Below, piece by piece: positions 35,981-45,176 of a stretch of 64,000 nt of DNA (position 1 is its first letter; the number at the start of each line of letters is the position of its first letter). Source of the stretch: JANQGG01 sp964642175 (GTDB taxonomy: Bacteria > Bacteroidota > Chlorobiia > Chlorobiales > Chloroherpetonaceae); contig CAZXOK010000008.1 of NCBI GenBank assembly GCA_964642175.1, forward strand, positions 62,001 to 126,000. The letters run 5' to 3'. The position numbers and the translations under genes were made by a program. The notes under the pieces were generated by a model. The model was not told the DNA's origin, did not search any database, and saw only the letters and a program-made list of their open reading frames with translations.

Positions 35981-37549
35981 TTACACCCACTCTACTTTAA
36001 GCAGGGATTTCATCCAGGGAAACGAGATCAGGGCAATGCTCCAGGGTAATTGCTCCAAAAGCATATCATAAGACTTTTGCTGGACACTCAACAGAAACTC
36101 GCCGGTTTGGATTTTCTGAAGCTTGCCGTTGCGTTGCAGGAAGGCCTCGCGAAGTCCTTCAGGCGATGTGTTTTTCAAAACGGCCCAGTGCTCAATAACC
36201 GATATCAAGAGTTCATCACATTCCTGTTTTATCTCTTCTGGTAGCGATTTAGGAAACACCAGTGGCTCCTTTAAATCAAATCCGCATAGAAATTTTTCAA
36301 ATCCAAGTTCATATTCCTCGGCATGATCCCGGCCAAAACTCACATAATGCAAAGCCGCTATAGCCAGATCTGTATCTGTAAAACCTTCTGATTTGGAATA
36401 AACACCAATACGATCAAAAAACGTGGGCAGAAGTGGGCACACGATCACCAGCCCGGCATTTTCAACAAAAAGACCATCCTGTTCCATGGCTTCTGTGGGT
36501 GTTTTCTCAATGGATCTCACGTCATCGATATGCAAATGTTGCTCTACCTCATTTTTTTTTCTACGAAGTTTGTTCAGAGTCTGCTGAATGATTTCTTCAA
36601 CATCCGGAGTATAGGTTGTGTTTTTCATGTCTGAAGGCTGCATATCAGTAATCTTTGTACCTTCAACTTTTTTCTCTTTTGGTTGATCCGGATGTTTGCC
36701 CCTGATATAAGTTTGAACAGCCTGCTTAATGCTGCCCTCTGGCAAAGATAAATTTAGCTGATCCAGATCAAGTCCTGTTTCTTTTAACAGTCCGATCCAG
36801 TGTGTGGCAGCGGCATGCTGATCAGACACGGTAAAGCTACCGGTTGTCTGGCCTTGTTGAAGCAGCACACACAAAAAGCCCAATCGTTTCAGATTTTCTT
36901 TTGGCAAGTCTGAAGCCATAGAGTCTTTTAAATCCTCCTCATCAACAATCAGGGCTGAAACTGTTTCAAGCTCAGCAATAAAATGCCCCGGGACGCCTAA
37001 AACATGAATAGCCACATGTTCAAAAGCTTTGGAACTCGTGGATTGAAAAAACCTGATTTGTGCAGCCGGAGAGCTTAAAATCTCTTTAAACTGGTGCTTA
37101 AAGTCCCCGATATTCTGGAGCTGAGTAAATAGCTCTGGTTTTTCAAGTGTTTGCAAATCAAATCCAGAGGCTAGTGGTGGCAGGAGACCTGTTTGTAAAA
37201 AGTGCAGCCATAGCCGAATAAAATACTCTTCTGCACTTTCCACTAAAACCGCTTCAGCAATTTGTTTTTTATCTAAACCAGACAACTCACTGTATAACTT
37301 ACTTTTGATATGCTCAAGGGCTTCGGTTTCCCAATTCTCGATTGAACTGACTTTAACAGATAATGTCATCAAATCTTTGCGGATCACCTGGTCTGTGTCT
37401 GGTAAAGACTCACACCATTCATTGAGCATAGGCAACAACACCCCATTGACCCACTTCGATGAGTTTTGCTGAGCCTGCCACGTATCCACCGGATCTTTAA
37501 ATGCCAGCTCTACCGTAGTCTTACCGATAATATGATTGCCGAATGCCAT
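35981..37549 (-). CDS. CIS tape-measure protein (Pvc14/CIS_TMP-like)
   Basis: 522 residues. The opening HIIGKTTVELAFKDPVDTWQ followed by a helical block (VNGVLLPMLNEWCESL) matches the CIS_TMP family. The middle has a coiled-coil, charged region (about 270-370) and the C-terminal part contains ENAGLVIVCPLLPTFFDRIG, a conserved late block of this family, then a helical tail. It sets tube length during assembly. It starts 1 bp after the 1506-residue gene stop, the tightest junction in the cluster. The length here is modest, so a short particle is possible (inference). Confidence 0.85.
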   Translation of the reverse strand: MAFGNHIIGKTTVELAFKDPVDTWQAQQNSSKWVNGVLLPMLNEWCESLPDTDQVIRKDLMTLSVKVSSIENWETEALEHIKSKLYSELSGLDKKQIAEAVLVESAEEYFIRLWLHFLQTGLLPPLASGFDLQTLEKPELFTQLQNIGDFKHQFKEILSSPAAQIRFFQSTSSKAFEHVAIHVLGVPGHFIAELETVSALIVDEEDLKDSMASDLPKENLKRLGFLCVLLQQGQTTGSFTVSDQHAAATHWIGLLKETGLDLDQLNLSLPEGSIKQAVQTYIRGKHPDQPKEKKVEGTKITDMQPSDMKNTTYTPDVEEIIQQTLNKLRRKKNEVEQHLHIDDVRSIEKTPTEAMEQDGLFVENAGLVIVCPLLPTFFDRIGVYSKSEGFTDTDLAIAALHYVSFGRDHAEEYELGFEKFLCGFDLKEPLVFPKSLPEEIKQECDELLISVIEHWAVLKNTSPEGLREAFLQRNGKLQKIQTGEFLLSVQQKSYDMLLEQLPWSIALISFPWMKSLLKVEWV

Positions 37550-37550
37550 C

Positions 37551-40500
37551 CTATTTCATGGTTACCAGTAGTTTCTTGAGATTATTAGCGTACTTTGGCT
37601 TCTTGGTTTGTTCATCACTGGCCTTGAGGCGTTGCTCTTCTTCTGCCACATCAACTTTCAACTGCTCCAACGGTTGAGATTCTGCTTTTAACTTGGTTTT
37701 GCGCAGCGCCCACAAGCCATTTCTTCCTTTTAGTTGATCATTCAGGATCCTAAAAACCTTAATGGTTTTAATAGCGGCTTTATCGATATCTTCATTTTGC
37801 ATACATGCCACATGCATCGTAAGCCCGCTCAAGATGCGGTAGAGTTCCAGGAACAGCAACCGGTGTTGACCGGCGTTTTCTTCATTGGTAAGCTGCTGAT
37901 GAATGAAGTTGAGCCAATTTGGCATTGCCGTTTCCAGAGGTAAAATGGTGTCATTTCTTATTCCCTGGTAAAAGGCAATCTGCTTATCCAAAGGCTGATC
38001 GCAGACTTTTGCAAGTTTATTCATGAGCGGATGGATCTGCCACTCATCCAGGTACCACTTTTTAAAACTGTTATAATTATCTTTATCGAGTGTATTTAGC
38101 TTTTTATAAGCCTCTGCGACCTGGGCACACTTCTGACATGTGGTCACCACCTCCTTGCCAACGAGAATATTCAAACTATCCGAGCCAGAGTCGCCGGTTC
38201 GGGAATTGGTTGCTTCAAACTTAATGACTTCCAACCCCTGTTTTTCAAATTGAATTTTCACATCTTCTTTGCTGCTGGAAACAAAGGTATTGTTTCGGGT
38301 CCAGCGATACGTATCGGCGTTTTCGGTGATGCCGTTAAAGGTTATAATAGTACCTGGCTGAATAGGCTTTTCCGGCGAAACCTCCGGATTTGTCTTGATT
38401 TTTGCGGTTACACTCCCCACCACACTAAATGATAATTCATTTGAAAATGCCGACTGGCTGGTCTCGGACTGCACCACTTTAACTTTAACGCTGTAGTTGC
38501 CCGGTTCTTTATATTCTTTAGGAGGGATCTGGGGTTTATCACTAAATTGCGTGCCATTTTCATACCACTCCACTTTATCGGCATTTGTGAGCTCGGCTTT
38601 AAACTGCAATATCTGGCCTACCGGAAAATGTGTTTTTTCTTTAATTTCTGGCTCACTTGTAAGCACAGCGCCCGGCTCATTAGCAACAACAATCGTGATA
38701 ATAGCCGGTTCTGAGGAAGCTTGTGTAGCCGATTGTGTGGCAATTAATGAAAACACATAGGTTCCGGGTTTTTCAAAAACCCGCTCACCTAAAGAGATTT
38801 CATTACTAATCACCGATGTTCCTTCTTCAGTTTTTAAATACCAACTGGCTTTATCGGCGTATTTTAACACACCTTCGAACTTAAGAGTGGTACCAACCGG
38901 CACAGTTGTTTGGTTAGGTGTAACCAGGATATCTGCTGTTGGGGTGTTATAAACAGTTACCGCAATCGGATCGCTGGTTTGCCCTTGGCTGGTAAAACTA
39001 AAATTCAGTGCCAGACTTGCCTCATTACCAATTTTTTCTGCCAGTAACGTTGGAACAAATATATAATCGTTGGGCGAAGGCATCTTTACCCCGTTTTCTT
39101 CTGTGCCATTGTTTAAGGTCCCTTCCTGAGGCGTATGCGAGAAATTGTAGGTACTTTCATCGCCCACATCATAAGCCAATGTACCCGTTAAGGCATTTGC
39201 CTGAAGATTTAAGCTCACAATCACAGGTAATTCTTCAACCTCTTTGATGTTAAAAACAATTGGCGGGCAGTTGGAGTAACATAAATATGGCAGGTAAAAA
39301 TCTGCGATCACGGTGCCTTCTGGTATTTGCTCAATTAACTCCTGAAGCTTGAGTTGTTTTTTAAATACAATCGCTTTATTGGGATTATTTTTACTCCAAA
39401 ACCGGTCGCGCTGATCTTCAGGCGTATGATAAACCAAAATAAACGTGCCGCCTTTGGGTACGCCGGCTTTGTGCTCAAGACCGGGATGGCGTTTTGAGAA
39501 ATTCTGTAATTGGCGCAAGTCCAACAGTTCTTCTGCACGGCGAAGGTATTCCAGCTTTAAACCTTTTAATACATTACATTTACAGCTGTATATGAGGGTA
39601 TCTAAATGGTCGTATAGATCTTCAACGATAAATAAAAACAGCAAAATGGCCCCGATATTGGTCTGTGTGGTTGCCACAACCTGCAGATCTTCCTTAACCA
39701 GCATCTGCTCGGCTTTTGCCTGGGCCACCTCTGATTTGATCTGATTCGAGATATAAGCTTTTTGTTTGATCTCAAAAAGCTCCAGATCCGTATCGGTGAT
39801 CTGTTTTGAGGCGATGGCATCACTAACTTTTTCGATACCTTTCGCCGATTTGGCCGATTCTTTTGCCGCTTTCACCGACTCAACATTCACTTGTTTTTGC
39901 GTTTGGTATAACTGTTTTCGAATGGATTCTTTCTCGGTATTCTGAACCTGTGTATTGACCTTTTTGAAACTTCTGGCTCGTTTGGCCACCTGCTCATGAA
40001 GCTTGCAAAACGCATCCACATCAAAATCATGCAACTCTTCAGTCAGCAGTTCTGACAAACGAATAATAAATAAGGGGATCTCAAGTATGGGAACCATTTG
40101 GGATACGGCCGCTGAAAGCTGGGTAGTTAAATAGGTGTTGGTTTGTTGCCCCCCCTTGGACACTTCTTCAATGTTTGAGTCCACATCAAGAGCTTTGAGC
40201 ATCATGGCTGAAGAAAGCGATTCTTTATCTTCCAGTTTTCGATAGATCTCTTCAATAACGGTTCCTAAACTAGCACGGTTGATCTGGTAAGGCGTTTTGG
40301 TGCAATAGCCAAACAACGGTACAACAGATTCCAGGTCTTTATCAGAAGCCTCTGAAAGTTTGGCTAAAAAGCGCGTATAGGCCTTCATTTGCAAATTGGC
40401 CAGTTGCAATGGAATATCGTAGTAATACCGGAGTTCCTGGCATAAGACACACAGTATCTCATTGCGTAAGGCTGAGTACATGGCATCCAAATCGTTGAAA

Positions 40501-42071
40501 TAGCAGTGCAGATCGCCCATGTTTTCAGTCAGCTCTTCCATGCTGAACTCATCCATAACAGAGCGTTTCTGAGCCTCTGAGGTATCGGTGTTGATGGCCA
40601 CAACATCAACAGCCAAACGGTGTTTTTGAATATTTGATTTTAAATCGCGCAAGACCTTGGTGTAACTTTTTCCCACAATACCTTCAACACGCAGGAAATT
40701 ATACGGCTCCAGATCGTGCTCAAGGGCATTGACAGGGCCGGCATATTGATTGGCGTGGTAGGATAGGTTCTGGCTGGCCTGACCAATAAGTGTTTTTTCA
40801 ATATCCCACTCTTTATATAGCGGGCGCTCGCCTTGTTTGACCTTATAATAATATGGAATGGCTTTGTGGGATAACGGATCAGGGCCCAGCCGGCTGGGGG
40901 TGATGCGCTGATATGGATCAACCTGCTTCATTTGATTGCCTTGAATAGGCGGTACTGCAAAATTCTTTATGAGTAAAACCAACCGTCTGAACAAACTTTT
41001 GAGTTTTACATGTAATTGATGATGCTGGAACAAGGGTGAGCCAACAAAATAATGCCGGTAAGCCGAGTTAAGTTCCGATGTTACGGGCAGAGCCAAATCC
41101 AGCATCAGATGTCTTGGAAACAGGTGACTCGGCGGGGTGCACACGGTGAGTACCTCCAGACCGGTTTCGCGGAGTTCGTTGTAGGCGTTGATAAGATCAC
41201 ATACAAAGTCGTAATAATACTGGACATGTAAAAACTGATCAAACTCCAGATTCTTTTCATAGACTTTTTTATAGACATTTGTCAGTCCTGAAAAAGGATT
41301 AGCCGTTTGGAACTCTTCATCCAGAACCGGTTTGAAAAGAGTCCAGAAATGAGAAAATGTCAGCTCAATGTCTTCAATAAAACTTTTATTCAGATGCCTT
41401 AAGAAGGCGTTAAATACATCCGATGTGGTGGCAACTGATGTATTGGGAACATCAAAGCGTTTGATGTTTAAATTTTTAAGGCCAATCAGTTGCTGACTTG
41501 GCAAGGTGCCAATGGAGCCGTTTAACAGATGTTCTGTCTTTGATTTTTCTACCAGTAATGGCCTGATGTTGACTTCAACCCTCACCCCTTTATCGTCGCA
41601 CGAATTGGGATTACAATTCTTATTATCGATCTCAAGCAGTTCCACAAAAAGCAACACCACTTTTTTCTTGGCAGCTAATCCGTTGCCATTTAAGAAATCA
41701 TAGGACAAAGGTGTTGTTCCCTTGGCACTGGCTGTTTGAAACAGCTCCCAAAACTTTTGATCGGCTGGATTGAGAAACTTATCATAGGTTTTCTCCTGAT
41801 CGGGATCATATATTTTATACTGGGTATAGGTGGTTTCGGGGATAGAAATCAAATGCCCCTCGCTGGTAATACCCGTCCCTTTGGTTATGGTGAGGGTCTT
41901 GCCGTTCTGAGACGGTTTTACTTCCAGACCGCACACAATGCCAATGCCAATGAGGTTTGTTCGTGTGAGCCGCCCCTGCTCGTCTAGATATCCAAAAAGA
42001 TTATTCAGATTTTCGCTGGTCAGAAGCTGATCCGGGACGAAGTGAGGATATGTGTTCTTATCGGGTAGCAT
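37551..42071 (-). CDS. 1506-residue CIS protein with PKD-like repeats (possible fibre or baseplate accessory)
   Basis: 1506 residues. It begins FVPDQLLTSENLNNLFGYLD and LTRTNLIGIGIVCGLEVKPS, an N-terminal block typical of tail-fibre-like proteins in FCB-group CIS loci. A helical core with a coiled coil lies at about 700-840, and three PKD/Ig-like repeats at about 1045-1302, recognisable by the recurring PVGTTLKFEG, ADKxxWY and EPGxYxxxV pattern. A Cys pair CQKCAQVAE follows them, then a helical C-terminus. It occupies the position of Pvc13 (fibre) between Pvc12 and the tape measure, so it is the best candidate for target binding, but this is inference. No phage-type fibre gene is found elsewhere. 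Confidence 0.75.
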   Translation of the reverse strand: MLPDKNTYPHFVPDQLLTSENLNNLFGYLDEQGRLTRTNLIGIGIVCGLEVKPSQNGKTLTITKGTGITSEGHLISIPETTYTQYKIYDPDQEKTYDKFLNPADQKFWELFQTASAKGTTPLSYDFLNGNGLAAKKKVVLLFVELLEIDNKNCNPNSCDDKGVRVEVNIRPLLVEKSKTEHLLNGSIGTLPSQQLIGLKNLNIKRFDVPNTSVATTSDVFNAFLRHLNKSFIEDIELTFSHFWTLFKPVLDEEFQTANPFSGLTNVYKKVYEKNLEFDQFLHVQYYYDFVCDLINAYNELRETGLEVLTVCTPPSHLFPRHLMLDLALPVTSELNSAYRHYFVGSPLFQHHQLHVKLKSLFRRLVLLIKNFAVPPIQGNQMKQVDPYQRITPSRLGPDPLSHKAIPYYYKVKQGERPLYKEWDIEKTLIGQASQNLSYHANQYAGPVNALEHDLEPYNFLRVEGIVGKSYTKVLRDLKSNIQKHRLAVDVVAINTDTSEAQKRSVMDEFSMEELTENMGDLHCYFNDLDAMYSALRNEILCVLCQELRYYYDIPLQLANLQMKAYTRFLAKLSEASDKDLESVVPLFGYCTKTPYQINRASLGTVIEEIYRKLEDKESLSSAMMLKALDVDSNIEEVSKGGQQTNTYLTTQLSAAVSQMVPILEIPLFIIRLSELLTEELHDFDVDAFCKLHEQVAKRARSFKKVNTQVQNTEKESIRKQLYQTQKQVNVESVKAAKESAKSAKGIEKVSDAIASKQITDTDLELFEIKQKAYISNQIKSEVAQAKAEQMLVKEDLQVVATTQTNIGAILLFLFIVEDLYDHLDTLIYSCKCNVLKGLKLEYLRRAEELLDLRQLQNFSKRHPGLEHKAGVPKGGTFILVYHTPEDQRDRFWSKNNPNKAIVFKKQLKLQELIEQIPEGTVIADFYLPYLCYSNCPPIVFNIKEVEELPVIVSLNLQANALTGTLAYDVGDESTYNFSHTPQEGTLNNGTEENGVKMPSPNDYIFVPTLLAEKIGNEASLALNFSFTSQGQTSDPIAVTVYNTPTADILVTPNQTTVPVGTTLKFEGVLKYADKASWYLKTEEGTSVISNEISLGERVFEKPGTYVFSLIATQSATQASSEPAIITIVVANEPGAVLTSEPEIKEKTHFPVGQILQFKAELTNADKVEWYENGTQFSDKPQIPPKEYKEPGNYSVKVKVVQSETSQSAFSNELSFSVVGSVTAKIKTNPEVSPEKPIQPGTIITFNGITENADTYRWTRNNTFVSSSKEDVKIQFEKQGLEVIKFEATNSRTGDSGSDSLNILVGKEVVTTCQKCAQVAEAYKKLNTLDKDNYNSFKKWYLDEWQIHPLMNKLAKVCDQPLDKQIAFYQGIRNDTILPLETAMPNWLNFIHQQLTNEENAGQHRLLFLELYRILSGLTMHVACMQNEDIDKAAIKTIKVFRILNDQLKGRNGLWALRKTKLKAESQPLEQLKVDVAEEEQRLKASDEQTKKPKYANNLKKLLVTMK

Positions 42072-42089
42072 GTGTTTCGGTGTTTAAGT

Positions 42090-45000
42090 TTATACAATAG
42101 TCTGATTGATATAAACCCTGTTTTCATCATTCCCATCGATACAGTCATGAAGAAAAGCGGGTGGGTAGAGGCTTTTCAAATGTTGAAATACATCTAAAAG
42201 GTCTTTCAGAAGCTGGCTTTGTAGTTTCGGATCGGATTCGGGCTTGGAGACTTCGTTCAGCCAGGCGCACCAGGCTATTTCAAATTTCACTAAGTCTTCC
42301 GTACTCACCCAGCAAATCTTTAGGCCTATATGGGCCGGTACTTCTCGGCGTATGGTTTTTTCTGCAAATCTGCGGAACATAATGTTGCTGTTAGCCAGAC
42401 CTAACTCGCCATTCAGGATCACGGTGAGTCTGAATGAATACGGATCGCCCTGGCTACAGTTTTCACAATTCTGTGGCACACAAATGGTGAGTAACGGATC
42501 CCCATCTGGTAGTTCCGGCGAGCCCTTTGGAAATTTTGGTCGGAGTAACACATGCTCCACTACAAAGACTTTTTCAGAAGCCGAGATCTCTTTCACAAAC
42601 TCAATTAACTGATCCCGGGCTTGCTCGGCATCGCCCTTGGTTTTAAAATGCTGCTTTCGGGTTGCGATCACCTCGTCGGTTTCATCCAATAGGTTCAGTA
42701 CCCAGGCTTTCTTTTTCGCGATGCTGTATCGCTGTAAATTCTGCATGTGTTTTTTAACCTGCAGAATTTCTTTCTTAGCCAGTTTTATGGATTTGTAATA
42801 CTCTTTCTCACTATACCTTGTGCTGCTGCTAAGACATATTTTTCCCTTTTCATCGACCAGCCGCCAGCGCTTTTCAAAATTCACCGTATCTTTATCGTTT
42901 TCTTCATAAATCTCCACATAATTCCAAAACGAGTTCAAACCCAGTAACTTTTTAATGCGTAGTTCTAAACCCGAATAATTAGACTCATCGCAAGGCAAGG
43001 GATGTTTCATATAATTAATCGCGCGAGCCCTGTTGTGCCCCATTTCGGGGATATCTTCTGCAAAGGAAATTTTAGTCTTAATCAGCTCTGAATCGGCCAG
43101 TGATTTATCTTCGTAGTAATTATAAAGCATGAGTGCGTAATCGTTCATACGCTCGGCAAACCGTGCCATCAGATGATCAAGAAACCGGTTTCGACGATCA
43201 TAAAACGTATTGCTCCCTTCCAGTAAATTATGCAACAGGGTTTGGTCCAGACCGTTGGTTAGCTCTTCAATACCTTCAATCTCAGTATTGGAGAGAAGCG
43301 AGGTGAAGTAGGTCTTATTCACTGAACTGTCCAGCGCAAACAGATCCTTCAGATGTGCCAGTTGATAGAGGTAATTGACCAGCAGTTGCTCAAAAAACAG
43401 CAAATACCCTTTAAGCTGTTTGGCTTTGGATTTATGCTCAAGCGAAGCATTTCCGGGTAATCCATTTTGACCAACGCCATAGGTATCGGGTAATGAATAC
43501 TGAAGTGGATGGTAATCGGTGAGGTTGTAATACCTGCCTTTTGGTTCGGGCAGCTTATTTTCCCTATCACTAAACCGTGGTTGCAAATGCTGCCCTTTAA
43601 TAACCTGAAGGGTATCCAGCAGCTCGGATTTATCGGGTAAGAACGGCAGGTTATCTTTATAGACTAAAAACTTACTGGCTTCCAAATACAACCGGGGTTG
43701 GTGCATTGGATCAATATCCAATTCCCAGGACTGGCTCGGACCCACCTGTTTTCCTTCCTGATCAAACTTGGTAAGCAGGATGTTTTTAACGGCCACAATC
43801 CCTTCAATATCCATCAACAGATTGATGATGTCTGAGGTATAAACCGTTTGCTTGAGTTGAGTTTGCTCCAGTTCTTCACTTTTAATGAATCCTTTGGTTA
43901 AAAGCGGGCCATTAAAAATGGCATCTATGGTGTAACCTTCATCCAATAGCTGCTTGAGAGAATAAAACCGAATATCCGGACTGAAATACTGCTGAATGCT
44001 GAAATAAGCCATTGCCAGCACGCGCTCAATATCTGCGGCGGGTTCTACTTCCATATCTGCGCAAATGGCTACATCCTGCACAGCAACAGCCGAGATGGTG
44101 CAATAATCTTCACACAGGTTTCGATGATTGTGTAACCCGTCTCTGGTGGTTTCGATAACCTGTTGAGCGGAATGAATCAGTTTTAAATACCTTGGGAATA
44201 ATCCGCTTGGGGTTGTATCGGAAGCAAGGGCTGATTTAAGATCACTCCATGTTAACGCTTTGCGGTGAGCATTACTTTTGAACCAGACTCGAAGCGGTAT
44301 ATCCTTCAACTCAATTTCCAGTGTACCCGGATACACCGCATTTGGCTTGAAGGTGAGCTTAACGGTGGCATAAACTACATCTTTCAATAGTTTTGCATGG
44401 CTTTCAGGTGGAGCGTCTACATTATCAGCTTTGTTTCCTGAAATATACTTAACCTCAACTTCAGTAATCTCAGAGTTCGGCTGCAGTAAATTTTTGTAGT
44501 CGTTCTGCTCGGGATACTCTGGCGCCAGTCGCTTCTGAAGCTGCCGCCAGGAAGGGAGCCTGATTTCCATGAGTGCCTGGGTATAAACCCCGTCCACCTC
44601 AAATCCAAAATCATGAAGAATCTTTCCGCTGTTTAAATCCCCCAAACCTTCGGCGTCATCAAATTCCACCAGGGCATCATAAAGCCCTTTCGGGGAAATC
44701 TTAGTGCCGGTTTTGGGTTTGTATTGCAACCGGCTTTCTGAGCAATTAACATAAAGATAAAACGCTTCACACGGGCAGATTTTTTTCAGCAGCCACCCGT
44801 TTTTCACGCCCTCGATATCAATAAGCAACTTGCGATAATCATTGATGCTAAGAGGGTTCATGGTTAAAATCTCAGGTGCCGGGAAAAAGGCCTGACGGGC
44901 ATTGGCCGGATATTCATCCGGTTTGTGTGCCAGCAGATCTTTAATCTCAAAACTGGTGCGATGTGCCAGATCGGTAAGTGCATAACACAGCACCTCCAGT

Positions 45001-45155
45001 TGTGTAATTCCCGGATCGTGTATATTGTAATCCGTCCATAGCTTGCTGCCCAGGTCGCGGATGTACTCGATGCCTTTTTGGCGTAACCAATAATAATCCT
45101 GGCTTTTCTCAAGCTCCGGATGTTTGGGTATGGTTAGACTTTCTTGCTTGGCCAT
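42090..45155 (-). CDS. CIS baseplate protein Pvc12-like
   Basis: 1021 residues. The N-terminus carries the diagnostic LWTDYNIHDPGITQLEVLCY (39-58; compare the WTDYNEHDPGITLLE block of Pvc12/gp7-like proteins) and then a region rich in beta-strand and helix. No signal or membrane segments are visible. In Pvc/Afp particles this protein forms the outer baseplate wedge with the J-like protein. It lies between the J-like gene (21 bp) and the 1506-residue gene (18 bp). Family call firm; details of fold are inferred. Confidence 0.9.
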   Translation of the reverse strand: MAKQESLTIPKHPELEKSQDYYWLRQKGIEYIRDLGSKLWTDYNIHDPGITQLEVLCYALTDLAHRTSFEIKDLLAHKPDEYPANARQAFFPAPEILTMNPLSINDYRKLLIDIEGVKNGWLLKKICPCEAFYLYVNCSESRLQYKPKTGTKISPKGLYDALVEFDDAEGLGDLNSGKILHDFGFEVDGVYTQALMEIRLPSWRQLQKRLAPEYPEQNDYKNLLQPNSEITEVEVKYISGNKADNVDAPPESHAKLLKDVVYATVKLTFKPNAVYPGTLEIELKDIPLRVWFKSNAHRKALTWSDLKSALASDTTPSGLFPRYLKLIHSAQQVIETTRDGLHNHRNLCEDYCTISAVAVQDVAICADMEVEPAADIERVLAMAYFSIQQYFSPDIRFYSLKQLLDEGYTIDAIFNGPLLTKGFIKSEELEQTQLKQTVYTSDIINLLMDIEGIVAVKNILLTKFDQEGKQVGPSQSWELDIDPMHQPRLYLEASKFLVYKDNLPFLPDKSELLDTLQVIKGQHLQPRFSDRENKLPEPKGRYYNLTDYHPLQYSLPDTYGVGQNGLPGNASLEHKSKAKQLKGYLLFFEQLLVNYLYQLAHLKDLFALDSSVNKTYFTSLLSNTEIEGIEELTNGLDQTLLHNLLEGSNTFYDRRNRFLDHLMARFAERMNDYALMLYNYYEDKSLADSELIKTKISFAEDIPEMGHNRARAINYMKHPLPCDESNYSGLELRIKKLLGLNSFWNYVEIYEENDKDTVNFEKRWRLVDEKGKICLSSSTRYSEKEYYKSIKLAKKEILQVKKHMQNLQRYSIAKKKAWVLNLLDETDEVIATRKQHFKTKGDAEQARDQLIEFVKEISASEKVFVVEHVLLRPKFPKGSPELPDGDPLLTICVPQNCENCSQGDPYSFRLTVILNGELGLANSNIMFRRFAEKTIRREVPAHIGLKICWVSTEDLVKFEIAWCAWLNEVSKPESDPKLQSQLLKDLLDVFQHLKSLYPPAFLHDCIDGNDENRVYINQTIV

Positions 45156-45176
45156 CAGCTAACTTTTTGTTAAACG

